A DNA stretch of 64,000 nucleotides from contig CAUSDX010000007.1 of NCBI GenBank assembly GCA_963530615.1, forward strand, positions 12,701 to 76,700. The letters run 5' to 3'. The position numbers were made by a program, and so were the translations under genes. The DNA comes from JABCPE02 sp963530615 (GTDB lineage Bacteria; Bacteroidota; Bacteroidia; Flavobacteriales; Weeksellaceae). Below, one piece after another: positions 52,424-61,460 of this stretch. Within the stretch, counting starts at the first letter, position 1. Every line of letters begins with the position of its first letter. The notes beneath the pieces were generated by a model, which was not told where the DNA came from, made no database searches, and saw only the letters and a program-made list of their open reading frames with translations.

Positions 52424-52992
52424 TTTTGCAATATTTTTTTCTGTTTTAAGATTTTATCAAGGTTTTTAATAGCGGTTTGGGTACCTATTTTAATAGAGTT
52501 TTCTGCCTTACCGATGAGCCTTCCATTGCCTTTGTAGGTGTTGTATTCCGTTTCTACGAGAAGATGACCTTTTTGGTCATAAAGTTTAAGGCTCACCAAG
52601 ACTTGATTAGAAAAGACATATTTCCCAAAGCCTACTTTGAAGTATTTAATATGAGGCACGATGATGGCTTCAGCGTCGTTATTTTCCCCAATTTCTTTGA
52701 TGTATTCCGTATTCACATGCTCAAACTCCAAGGCGTGGTCCATTTGTACTACCTTGATGTTTTTATTGAGCTGTTTCATTTCATCGGTTACTGCACTGAA
52801 AAAAGCTTGGCTCGTTGGGGATTTAATTTCCTCTATTTCAGGGAAGATAGAGGGCTGAAAGTAGATGACTTTCTTCACATTTTTCAGCTTGTAGGTATCA
52901 TTATGATAGATCAATTTTTCCCCTAAACTGCTACACCCTACAAGGATAAGCCCAGCAAGTGCTCCCAATAAAATTATTCTTTTCTTATTCAT
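52420..52992 (-). CDS. Lipoprotein of unknown function
   Basis: 190 residues from ATG 52992 (an upstream ATG at 53010 adds MSGIKD and is less likely). Signal peptide KRIILLGALAGLILVGC with a clear lipobox (LVGC). The mature part has a putative alternating alpha/beta fold (KKVIYFQPSIFPEI; DAEAIIVPHIKYFKVGFGKY; QVLVSLKLYDQKGHLLVETE), which recalls periplasmic lipoproteins with a CsgG/TolB-like domain, but I do not recognise the family. Codon use here looks slightly less AT-rich than its neighbours. Confidence 0.7.
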   Translation of the reverse strand: MNKKRIILLGALAGLILVGCSSLGEKLIYHNDTYKLKNVKKVIYFQPSIFPEIEEIKSPTSQAFFSAVTDEMKQLNKNIKVVQMDHALEFEHVNTEYIKEIGENNDAEAIIVPHIKYFKVGFGKYVFSNQVLVSLKLYDQKGHLLVETEYNTYKGNGRLIGKAENSIKIGTQTAIKNLDKILKQKKILQN

Positions 52993-53073
52993 ATCTTTTA
53001 TGCCAGACAAAGATAATCTAAATAATCAGATTTATAAAATTTTGTTAAAGAAAACTGCAACGCACGGAAAATA

Positions 53074-53105
53074 TTTGTCAGATTCGAAGAAAAAGCCTAC
53101 ATTTG
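53074..53105 (+). promoter_or_regulatory. Promoter of rpsO
   Basis: TTTG (53074-53077), 20-bp spacer, TACATTTG (53098-53105), 35 nt before ATG 53141. Confidence 0.7.
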
Positions 53106-53140
53106 CCGCCGTACATAAAAATCATTAAAACAATATTGGA

Positions 53141-53410
53141 ATGTATTTAACAAAAGAAGTGAAAGCAGAACTTTTCGCAAAGCACGGAAAATCTGCACAG
53201 GACACAGGGAGTGCAGAAGGGCAAATCGCTCTTTTCACATTTAGAATTAACCATTTGTCTAACCACCTAAAAGCGAACCATAAGGATTTCAACACCGAAA
53301 GGTCTCTCGTGAAGCTAGTAGGTAAAAGAAGAAGATTATTAGATTATCTTAAAAACAAGGACATCACTAGATACAGAGCTATCATTGCTGAACTTGGTAT
53401 TAGAAAATAA
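53141..53410 (+). CDS. rpsO: 30S ribosomal protein S15
   Basis: 89 residues. KAELFAKHGKSAQDTGSAEG, INHLSNHLKANHKDFNTERS and the C-terminal VGKRRRLLDYLKNKDITRY are the S15 signature. Binds 16S rRNA helices 20-22. In many bacteria rpsO is followed directly by pnp; here about 2.6 kb of decayed genes lie between them. A strong terminator follows. Confidence 0.98.
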   Translation: MYLTKEVKAELFAKHGKSAQDTGSAEGQIALFTFRINHLSNHLKANHKDFNTERSLVKLVGKRRRLLDYLKNKDITRYRAIIAELGIRK

Positions 53411-53425
53411 TAATTCGGGTAACAG

Positions 53426-53455
53426 AAGAAACTTTCCAATTTTGGAAAGTTTCTT
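53426..53455 (+). terminator. Terminator after rpsO
   Basis: Arms aagaaactttccaa / ttggaaagtttctt around a 2-nt centre, then a T-run. Confidence 0.85.
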
Positions 53456-53459
53456 TTTT

Positions 53460-53624
53460 AGTATATATTTGAATATATTAGATAAAAATAATACTTTTGA
53501 GATTGATGAAATTATAATAGACATCGAATATAAAAGAATAGATGTAAATTATTAGTTAGAAGAAATAGATAAGGTCAAGGCTTTAGAAATACCATATCCA
53601 AAATTTATAACATACTTTGAATAA
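53460..53624 (+). pseudogene. Remnant of a GLPGLI-family C-terminus with an in-frame TAG
   Basis: No start codon is found, but one frame is open from the rpsO terminator to TAA 53622-53624 apart from TAG 53553-53555. It reads LNILDKNNTFEIDEIIIDI, then DVNY-stop-LEEIDKVKALEIPYPKF and a final ITYFE. The end resembles the C-terminus of GLPGLI-family exported proteins, which often stand before TonB-type receptors such as the next gene. Assignment is tentative; function lost. Confidence 0.4.
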
Positions 53625-53630
53625 AAAAAT

Positions 53631-55739
53631 ATGAAAAAAACATTTTATTTCATCGGGTTGATTCCTGCTGTGTTTTTAGCATAGGAGAAGAAAGATTCTG
53701 TGAAAGTTACAGAGATAAAAGAAGTTTCTATAATAAAGAAACAGCCCATAGCACAGACTTTAAAAGGATACCAACTGAATGTTTCAGGGACAATGCTGGA
53801 GCAGAAAGAGAATGTTTCTGAGATTATAAAATTTTCTCCAAATGTCAGTTATTCCAACGGGCTGAAAATTTTGGGAAGTAATAAAATACAGGTCATTCTT
53901 AACAAAAAAGAAGTCAAAATAAGCCCTGACCAGTTTGATACTTTTCTGTCTTCTTTGGACGCAAAAACCATAAAGAGTATAGAGATAAACGATACTCCAG
54001 ATACTTCTATGGATAGCCGTTACACAGCACAGATTATCATTACTACTAAAAAAGTGGAAGAGCAGATTCTTGGGCTAGGAACAGGCGTTTATTATAACGA
54101 TAAATTTGGGCACAACAGTAGTGCGAACTATATGGCAACCTTTGGGAAGCTAAGAGTTTATGCATCTGGAGATTATTTTATAAAATATTCTGATGCGAAA
54201 GGAAACTCCCTTCAAAAATGGACTGACCAGCTGACCAGAGAGGGCGAATATGGAGGCAAAACCAAGCGTTTTGGGAATAATGCAACCTTTAATTTGGATT
54301 ATGATTTTAATGATAAACATAAGTTGAGTTTCCTTTACAACTATACAGTTGATATGGATTTGGATAAAAACTATGTTTATCACTACAAAACTCAGACTTT
54401 ATCCAGTTCGGGAACTTCTTTTATTAATAATTTTTCTGAAACCAAGGATAAAACACATACTTTTTCCTTGCAGTATGACTTTTCATCAGATAAAGATGAT
54501 GAGCTGACTATTAATGCTGACTATGCTTTGGAGAAGTTTTATAATCCGTTCAGGAGTTATAATGATTTTTATGCAAATGGTATATTTTTAAATTCAGAAA
54601 ATTATACTCAAAACGGCAGATTAGATTATAAAATCTTTACAGCTTCGGCAGATTACACTAAAAAAATCAACGAGCAGAATAAACTCTCATTTGGAGTAAA
54701 ATATTCCAACAGCGACAATAGAAATACGGCTGACTATTATAGTTTTGATACTTTTATAGACAGCCGCTCACAGAATTTTTATTTCAATGAAAATATATAT
54801 TCCGCTTATCTCAATTATTCTTTGTTCAAAGGAAAATTAAAGTATAATTTGGGATTAAGAAATGAATATACTGATGCTGATTTTCAAACAAATAAAGGAT
54901 TAGACGGCAGGGCGAATTATAATAAATTTCTACCTTCTGCAACGGTTACATACACTCATAATAAGAACCACACTTTTTATCTTCACGCTTCCAAACGATT
55001 TACCAGACCTTCTTTTTTTAGCTATGACCCTACCATCATGGTGGAGCAAACCGATGTGTGGAGTTCTGGAAATCAGCACTTGAAACCAATGGATTATTTT
55101 ATCTCACAGGCAGGATATGTTTTGATGAAAAAATATTCTTTTGTGTTTCGTTATCTTTATTCAGAAAATAACATCATCAATGTTTCGAATCTCTTGAACA
55201 GCGGGGTCTTATTTTCAAAACTTGAAAATGCTGGATATAAGAATACTTTTCTTTTTAATATTAATGTTCCTGTAAAAATTGCTGATTTTTTGAATACGAC
55301 CAACAAAATAAACCTTTCTCACAGCAGTTTCAAAGCATAGCAGTATAACCTTTCAACCCATTCTTATTATGCAATTTTGGAGAGCATTCATAGTTTTGAT
55401 TTGTTTAAAAAAGTGAAATTAGATGTTTTTGTGAATTACTCCACGCCTAGCAGACAGCAGTTTAATTATAATTATTCCAATTTTTATACAGACTTAAATC
55501 TGAGGGTTCCATTGTTTAAAAATAAAGCAAATTTAACACTGAATATTTCTGATGTTTTCAATACCAACAGAGTGAAAGGATATTCGGATATTAACGGAAT
55601 TTATACTTATAATTACACTAAAAATAATTCTCGCGGGGTTTCAATAAAATTCTCTTATCGATTCCAAATAGGGAAAAAATTTGATAATGAAATAATGGAT
55701 ACCAGCATAGATGATTTGCTAAATAGAACAGGGAAATAA
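53631..55739 (+). pseudogene. TonB-dependent receptor / OM beta-barrel protein with two in-frame TAG codons
   Basis: 702-codon frame. A signal peptide MKKTFYFIGLIPAVFLA is followed by TAG (53682-53684) exactly at the expected cleavage site, then EKKDSVKVTEIKEVSIIKK, a plug domain (ENVSEIIKFSPNVSYSNGLK, ILNKKEVKISPDQF) and the beta-barrel (LRNEYTDADFQTNKGLDGR). A second TAG (55338-55340) lies between NLSHSSFKA and QYNLSTHSYY; the frame then runs on through NLTLNISDVFNTNRVKG to the terminal strands. The N-terminal carboxypeptidase-like domain of PF14905 receptors is absent. Apart from the two TAGs the frame is intact, so disruption is recent, or the codons are read through. Confidence 0.75.
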
Positions 55740-55912
55740 TGAAAAGGAAGTTTGTTTTTTTTCCTCAACTAAATGAGAAAGATTGTGGAATAGCTTGTGT
55801 AAAAATGATAACTAACTATTATGGTAAAAATTTCACAGATTCCATATTAAGAGAAAAAACATATACTAGTAAGAATGGAGTAAGTTTATTAGGAATAAAA
55901 GAAGGTTTGTAG
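55739..55912 (+). pseudogene. Truncated peptidase C39 domain (bacteriocin exporter N-terminus)
   Basis: 57 residues whose ATG overlaps the receptor stop (TAATG). FFPQLNEKDCGIACVKMITN has the C39 motif with the catalytic Cys in QxxxxDCGxAC, and NGVSLLGIKEGL matches the following block of peptidase-containing ABC transporters. It ends at TAG; the transporter domains are gone. With the receptor it suggests a former leader-peptide processing and export locus. Confidence 0.65.
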
Positions 55913-55956
55913 GAATAAGTTTTTCATGAAAATAATAAAATGTATGAAAAAAATCT

Positions 55957-55964
55957 TACCTTTG
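55957..55964 (+). promoter_or_regulatory. -7 element for pnp
   Basis: TACCTTTG, 95 nt before the pnp ATG, giving an unusually long 5' leader of about 88 nt. Confidence 0.5.
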
Positions 55965-55998
55965 TACACGAAATTTTAGTAGAGTATTAACAATAATC

Positions 55999-56042
55999 CC
56001 TGCCGAAAGAAGTGTCGCAGGTAGAGTCTGAAAGGATTTCGG
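55999..56042 (+). promoter_or_regulatory. Structured pnp leader with competing pairings
   Basis: CCTGC (55999-56003) can pair with GCAGG (56017-56021); CCGAAA (56003-56008) can pair with TTTCGG (56037-56042). The two helices overlap at one base, so alternative folding is possible. The block is GC-rich for this genome. Confidence 0.35.
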
Positions 56043-56059
56043 AGTAAAAAATTAAATTT

Positions 56060-58234
56060 ATGAGTCATAAACCTCAAGCAATTAGAGAAAACATCGTATT
56101 AAAAGATGGTAGAGAGATTACCATAGAGACAGGTTTATTAGCAAAACAAGCTGATGGTGCCGTAGTAGTAAAAATGGGAGGTACAATGCTTTTGGCTACC
56201 GTAGTGGCGGCAAAAGATGCAAACCCAGGGGTAGATTTCCTACCTTTAACTGTAGATTATAGAGAAAAATTCTCAGCAGCTGGGAGGGTTCCAGGAAATT
56301 TCTTCCGTAGAGAATCAAAACCTTCGGATGATGAGGTGCTTACCATGAGGCTGGTGGATAGGGTGATGAGACCACTTTTCCCAGAAGATTTTCATGCGGA
56401 AGTGCAAGTGATGATTTCCTTAATTTCTTATGATGGTAAAGTAATGCCAGATTCTTTGGCTGGTTTAGCAGCATCGGCTGCCGTAGCGATTACTGATATT
56501 CCATTTAATGGTCCTTTTTCAGAAGTAAGAGTAATTAAAAAAGATGGAGTGCTATCAATCAATCCAAGTTGGGAAACTCTACAAAGCGGAGTAGAATTGG
56601 ATATTATGGTAGGTGCATCTAAAGACTCTATCGTAATGGTAGAGGGAGAGATGGACGAGATTACAGAACAAGAAATGATAGAGGCAATTTCTTTTGCTCA
56701 TGAGGAAATTAAGGTTCAGATTGAAGCACAAGAGAGATTAGCATCAAAAATAGCAAAAGCTCAAACGAAGAGAGAATATTGTCATGAAACTCATGATGAG
56801 GATTTGAGAAAAGAAGTTTGGGATTATGCTTATCAGAGATACTATGATATTGCAAAAACTCCAAGTGCAAAAGAGGAGAGAGCAGAAAAATTCTCTGCGG
56901 TAGTAGATGAGTTTTTAGAAAGATATACAGAAGAAGAGTTAGAAGAGAAAGGAAATTTAGCTAAAATTTATTTCCATGATGTGCAAAAAGAGGCAGTGCG
57001 TCAGTTGATTTTGAATGAAAATATCCGTCTTGATGGTAGAAATAATCAGCAAATCAGACCTATCTGGTGTGAGGTAGATTATTTACCTGCAGCACATGGC
57101 TCTTCTATATTTACAAGAGGAGAAACTCAGTCTTTGACTACGGTAACATTAGGTTCATTACTTGATGCAAATAGAATAGACTCTGTGATTACTCAGCATG
57201 ATGAAAGGTTTTTCTTGCATTATAACTTCCCTCCGTTTTCAACAGGTGAGGCGAGACCTTTAAGAGGAACTTCAAGGAGAGAAATTGGGCATGGTAATTT
57301 GGCTCAAAGAGCTTTAAAAGTAATGATTCCTGAGGATAATCCTTACACTATTAGAGTGGTTTCAGATATTTTAGAGTCTAATGGTTCTTCTTCTATGGCA
57401 ACTGTTTGTGCAGGGACATTGGCTTTAATGGATGCTGGTATTCAGATGAAGAAGCCTGTTTCTGGTATTGCGATGGGGTTGATTACTGATAAAGAATCTG
57501 GAAAATGGACGGTTCTTTCTGATATTTTAGGAGATGAAGACCATTTAGGGGATATGGACTTTAAGGTAACAGGAACGGAAAAAGGAATTACCGCTTGTCA
57601 AATGGATATTAAAATCCAAGGGCTTACGATGGACATCATGGAACAAGCCTTAATGCAAGCAAAAGACGGAAGATTACACATCATGGGTGAGATGATGAAG
57701 ACCATCAATAAGCCAAATGAAGATGTAAAACCTCACGCTCCGAAGTTAGTCATGATGGAGATTCCTAAAGATTTTATAGGTGCAGTGATAGGGCCTGGTG
57801 GTAAGATTATTCAGCAGTTACAGAAAGATACTGATACGGTCATTACCATAGAAGAAAAGGGAGAAATTGGGCATATTGAAATTTCTGGAACGGATAGAGA
57901 GAAAATCAATCAGGCGATTGCTCAGATTAACGAAATTACTTTTGTGCCAGTAGTAGGAGAGGTCTATAAAGGTGTAGTAGTTAAGGTAATGGAGTTTGGA
58001 GCATTCGTTCAATTAGCCAAAGGAACAGAAGGGCTACTTCACATTTCTGAAATAGATTGGAAGAGAACCGAAAAAGTACCTTATAAAGAAGGTGATGAGG
58101 TAGAGGTGAAGTTCATGGGGTATGATGACCGTAAGAAAATGAAACTTTCAAGAAAAGTTTTATTACCAAAACCTCCAAAGCTAGAGAAAAAAGAAGATAA
58201 ACCAAAACAAGATAACGCCAACGAAGAAAAATAA
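56060..58234 (+). CDS. pnp: Polynucleotide phosphorylase
   Basis: 724 residues, full length. Two RNase PH domains (DFLPLTVDYREKFSAAGRVP; HYNFPPFSTGEARPLRGTSR), an alpha-helical linker, KH domain (FIGAVIGPGGKIIQQLQ) and S1 domain (GEVYKGVVVKVMEFGAFVQL). Phosphorolytic 3'-5' RNA decay in the degradosome-like machinery. It has its own promoter because rpsO is separated by a terminator and a decayed locus. A hairpin terminator follows. Confidence 0.98.
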   Translation: MSHKPQAIRENIVLKDGREITIETGLLAKQADGAVVVKMGGTMLLATVVAAKDANPGVDFLPLTVDYREKFSAAGRVPGNFFRRESKPSDDEVLTMRLVDRVMRPLFPEDFHAEVQVMISLISYDGKVMPDSLAGLAASAAVAITDIPFNGPFSEVRVIKKDGVLSINPSWETLQSGVELDIMVGASKDSIVMVEGEMDEITEQEMIEAISFAHEEIKVQIEAQERLASKIAKAQTKREYCHETHDEDLRKEVWDYAYQRYYDIAKTPSAKEERAEKFSAVVDEFLERYTEEELEEKGNLAKIYFHDVQKEAVRQLILNENIRLDGRNNQQIRPIWCEVDYLPAAHGSSIFTRGETQSLTTVTLGSLLDANRIDSVITQHDERFFLHYNFPPFSTGEARPLRGTSRREIGHGNLAQRALKVMIPEDNPYTIRVVSDILESNGSSSMATVCAGTLALMDAGIQMKKPVSGIAMGLITDKESGKWTVLSDILGDEDHLGDMDFKVTGTEKGITACQMDIKIQGLTMDIMEQALMQAKDGRLHIMGEMMKTINKPNEDVKPHAPKLVMMEIPKDFIGAVIGPGGKIIQQLQKDTDTVITIEEKGEIGHIEISGTDREKINQAIAQINEITFVPVVGEVYKGVVVKVMEFGAFVQLAKGTEGLLHISEIDWKRTEKVPYKEGDEVEVKFMGYDDRKKMKLSRKVLLPKPPKLEKKEDKPKQDNANEEK

Positions 58235-58246
58235 TCTTTGGCGTGA

Positions 58247-58274
58247 AAAATTCCCGCTGTTTAGTGGGAATTTT
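58247..58274 (+). terminator. Terminator after pnp
   Basis: Arms aaaattcccgct / agtgggaatttt (one G-U) with a gttt loop, then TTTC and T-run. Confidence 0.75.
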
Positions 58275-58313
58275 CTTTTGGAAAAACACGAATTATTTTT
58301 AATTTTTAACAAA

Positions 58314-59105
58314 ATGAAAGAGTCTCATCACTTTTTAGAGCATCCGTTACTTACTCCGTATAAGGAACAAATCTTAGCTTCAAAGAAATTTATCATTGAG
58401 ATGAAGCTTACTCCTGAAAAGGATTTGCTACTATGGCAGAGCAAGGTAGGAGGTAGCCCTTATCTTCCGATAGGAGAAAATTATCCTGTGAATGAAAATG
58501 GAAAACCTTTGGCACTACTTATTCAGATAAATTTTGAAGAAATTCCTCCATTGGAAGGATGCCCAGAGAAAGGGATTTTACAATTTTTTGTAGATGCACA
58601 AGATGATTTAATAGGGTTAGATTTTGATAATCTTTTGAGACAAAAAGGATTCCGTATACTATATCATAAAGAAGTAATGCAGGATAATAATCTTTTGCAG
58701 CAAGATTTCCCAAAGATAAAGGAAGAAGATTTTTATCTTCCGTATGATTACGGAGCAAAATTTTCTATTGCCTTTGAGAAAAAAGAACAATACATAGGAA
58801 TTTCTGATTATAGGTTTGAAGAAATTATTCCTAATTGGTTTGTAAATGAAGAACTCAGAGAAATTTTATATGATATAGATGAGTTAAATATTATGGGGCA
58901 TCATATTGGGGGGTACCCTTATTTTACTCAATTTGACCTAAGAGACTCTGGGAATATCCCAAATGATTATGAGTTGCTATTACAATTAGATAGTGATGAA
59001 TATTTAATGTGGGGAGATATGGGAGTAAGTAATTTCTTTATTCATCCAGAAGATTTGAAGAAAGCAGATTTTTCAAGAGTGGCTTATACTTGGGATTGTG
59101 GTTAA
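58314..59105 (+). CDS. DUF1963 (YwqG-like) protein
   Basis: 263 residues from ATG 58314; an earlier TTG at 58278 is next to the pnp terminator and is rejected. DUF1963 markers: LLWQSKVGGSPYLPIGENYP, LALLIQINFEEIPPLEGCPE, KGILQFFVDAQDDLIGLDF, MGHHIGGYPYFTQFD and LLLQLDSDEYLMWGDMGVSN. A family widespread in bacteria with no settled function; some members lie in polymorphic-toxin or immunity settings. Single gene between pnp and the 21-bp repeat array. Confidence 0.88.
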   Translation: MKESHHFLEHPLLTPYKEQILASKKFIIEMKLTPEKDLLLWQSKVGGSPYLPIGENYPVNENGKPLALLIQINFEEIPPLEGCPEKGILQFFVDAQDDLIGLDFDNLLRQKGFRILYHKEVMQDNNLLQQDFPKIKEEDFYLPYDYGAKFSIAFEKKEQYIGISDYRFEEIIPNWFVNEELREILYDIDELNIMGHHIGGYPYFTQFDLRDSGNIPNDYELLLQLDSDEYLMWGDMGVSNFFIHPEDLKKADFSRVAYTWDCG

Positions 59106-59121
59106 TAAAATATATTTTATT

Positions 59122-59310
59122 ATCTTATAAAAAAGAATTGCTATCTTACAAAAAAGAAAAGTAACCTTACAAGGGTAAATTGTAAGATGATAAAAGCTCT
59201 TTGTAATATTGCAATGATTTAATGCTATCTTACAAAAAGAAATTGTAAGATGACAAATTAAAATTATAAGATTAAAAATTTGTTTGGTAAGATGATATTC
59301 AATAAATTTG
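59122..59310. repeat. 21-bp phase-locked repeat array (nine units)
   Basis: The 9-mer ATCTTACAA (or close variants) starts at 59122, 59143, 59164 and 59227, and its complement TTGTAAGAT at 59180, 59201, 59243, 59264 and 59285. All forward copies lie in one 21-bp register and all reverse copies in another. In the forward frame each unit codes a heptad close to ILQKEIV, but with several TAA/TGA codons, so it is not an intact gene. It fills the gap between the DUF1963 gene and the small helical protein. Confidence 0.75.
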
Positions 59311-59327
59311 ATAGCGAAATAAAAATC

Positions 59328-59639
59328 ATGGCTACAAGAACATTTGCAGAATATATGAATAGAGTTCAGCTATTAGTAAAAGGATTAGAGGGAAGAGAAG
59401 AAAATCTCCCAGCAGGTATCACAAAACAACAAGTAACTGACTTAGCAAAATTGAATGCCAAAGCAGGGACTGAGAATGCAGAGCAAGAGAAACTAAAAGC
59501 ACTCTTGAAAGAAAAGACAGCTCAATTAGATGCTACTACAGATGAAATGATAAAAACTTATACTCTCTTGAAGAAGTATATCAAATTAAGTGTTCCTCAG
59601 GAGCTTTGGAGAGAGTTTGGTATTGAGGATAAAAAATAA
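59328..59639 (+). CDS. Small helical protein of unknown function
   Basis: 103 residues from ATG 59328; an upstream frame extension runs into the repeat array and is rejected. MATRTFAEYMNRVQLLVKGL, AGITKQQVTDLAKLNAKAGT, EQEKLKALLKEKTAQLDATT and a final YIKLSVPQELWREFGIEDKK. Predicted nearly all alpha-helical, Lys/Glu/Ala-rich, no cysteine, no signal peptide. I do not recognise the family. It follows the 21-bp array and precedes fhs by 108 bp. Confidence 0.65.
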   Translation: MATRTFAEYMNRVQLLVKGLEGREENLPAGITKQQVTDLAKLNAKAGTENAEQEKLKALLKEKTAQLDATTDEMIKTYTLLKKYIKLSVPQELWREFGIEDKK

Positions 59640-59747
59640 TGTAAGCATAAAAACTGCACTTATGGAGTGTGGTTTTTGTATTTTTTATAAGTAATAAATA
59701 TTGGTTTCATAACAATTAAAAATAATCAACTTAAAATATTAAAACTT

Positions 59748-61421
59748 ATGGCATTCCCTACGGATATAGAAATCGCACAGAGTGCAGACATCAAGCACAT
59801 CAGAGAAATCGCAAAGAAAATTAATATTGAAGAAGATGATTTGGAATTTTATGGTAAGCATAAAGCGAAGATTCCACTCCATTACATCAATGAAGATAAA
59901 ATTAAGAAATCTAAATTGATTTTAGTAACAGCGATAAATCCCACTCCTGCTGGGGAAGGTAAAACTACGGTTTCGGTAGGTCTCTGTGATGGATTGAATA
60001 AAATCGGAAAGAAAGCGGTATTAGTCCTTCGTGAGCCGAGTTTAGGACCTGTTTTTGGGGTAAAAGGCGGAGCCGCTGGGGGAGGATATGCACAGGTAAT
60101 CCCTATGGTAGATATTAATTTGCATTTCACAGGAGATTTTTCGGCGGTAGAAAAAGCGAATAATCTACTCTCTGCATTGATAGATAATAATCTTCAAAAT
60201 AAAGACAACAATCTTAACATCAATCCTAAGACCATTGTTTGGAAAAGGGTAATGGATATGAATGATAGGGCTTTGCGACAAATAGTGGTAGGTCTTGGGG
60301 ATAAAAATGGGGTGGTTCGCGAAGAAGGGTTTAACATCACTCCTGCTTCGGAGGTGATGGCAATTCTCTGTTTGAGCCAAGATTTTGAGGATTTGAAGAA
60401 GAGATTGGGGAATATTTTCATTGGATATACTTATGATAAAAAGCCTGTTTTTGCCAGAGATTTGAAGGCAGAAAATGCAATGGCGATTTTATTAAAGGAT
60501 GCGATAAAACCTAATTTAGTGCAGACTCTGGAAGGCAATCCTGCGATTCTCCATGGAGGGCCTTTCGCGAATATCGCCCAAGGAACAAATACGATTATTG
60601 CTACCAAAATGGGGCTTTCTTTGGGAGATTATGTGGTAACAGAAGCAGGGTTTGGAGGAGATTTAGGAGCAGAGAAATTCATAAATATCAAGTGTAGATA
60701 TGGTAATTTAGAACCAAGTGCGTATGTTATTGTGGCAACAATTAGAGCATTGAGATACCACGGAGGAGCGAAAAAGAATGAATATGGTTCGCCAAGTTTG
60801 GAATACCTGAAAAAAGGGATTCAGAATTTATTTAAGCATATAGAAAATGCTCAGAACTATGGTTTAGAGCCTGTGGTAGCTATTAATCATTTTGCTACAG
60901 ATTCCGAAGAAGAAATACAATATTTAAAAAGTGAGTGTGAAAAAATAGGAGTAAAGGCAGTCCTTGCCGATGAATTTACTCTTGGTGGAGAAGGAATGAA
61001 AGATTTAGCTAATGCTGTAATAGAAAGTATTGAAACTCAAAAAAGAGATTTCCAAATTTTATATTCTATAGAACAAGGTATAGAGCAAAAAATATAAATT
61101 ATTGCACAAAAAATCTATGGGGCAAAAGGAGTAATTTATTCTCAAAAAGCAAAATCAGATTTAAAGATTATAAAAGATTTAGGGTTTGAACAGCTACCAG
61201 TTTGTATCGCAAAAACTCAAAAATCATTGAGTGATGATGAGAAAAAAATTGGGCGACCTACAGATTTTGATGTTACAGTAAGGGGCTTTGAATTTGCTAC
61301 AGGAGCAGGATTTATTATTCCGATTTTAGGTGATATTATGCGTATGCCTGGTCTTCCCGAAGTACCAATGGCGGAGAATATGCATATAGACAAAGATGGG
61401 AATATTAGTGGATTGAGTTAA
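59748..61421 (+). pseudogene. fhs: Formate--tetrahydrofolate ligase interrupted by an in-frame TAA
   Basis: The 557-codon frame has normal FTHFS length and all blocks: P-loop TPAGEGKTTVSVGLCDGL, VLREPSLGPVFGVKGGAAGG, TGDFSAVEKANNLLSALID, AGFGGDLGAEKFINIKCRYG and near the end DVTVRGFEFATGAGFIIPIL, DIMRMPGLPEVPMAENM. TAA at 61095-61097 cuts it between GIEQKI and IIAQKIYGAKGV, where related enzymes have a polar residue, so CAA or GAA to TAA is likely. The enzyme makes 10-formyl-THF from formate. The first 449 residues may still be made. Without readthrough activity should be lost because the C-terminal region is missing. Confidence 0.88.
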
Positions 61422-61456
61422 AATAAAAAAGACCTTTGAAAAAGGTCTTTTTTATT
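61421..61456. terminator. Bidirectional terminator after fhs
   Basis: Arms aaataaaaaagaccttt / aaaggtcttttttatt with a 3-nt loop. Confidence 0.85.
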
Positions 61457-61460
61457 GAAA

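Noticed and set aside
52477..52926. Plus-strand ORF of 149 codons antisense to the lipoprotein gene
   Set aside because: The minus frame has a signal peptide and lipobox; the plus frame has no recognisable feature.
53682..55340. Selenocysteine or pyrrolysine at the receptor TAG codons
   Set aside because: Selenocysteine uses TGA, pyrrolysine machinery is not expected in this group, and the TAG at a signal-peptide cleavage site has no catalytic logic.
54000..55900. Mobile element as the source of the receptor/C39 locus
   Set aside because: No transposase, terminal inverted repeats or target duplications seen at either border.
59122..59310. CRISPR array
   Set aside because: Repeats are 9 bp in alternating orientation with a 21-bp period and no unique spacers of constant length; no cas genes nearby.
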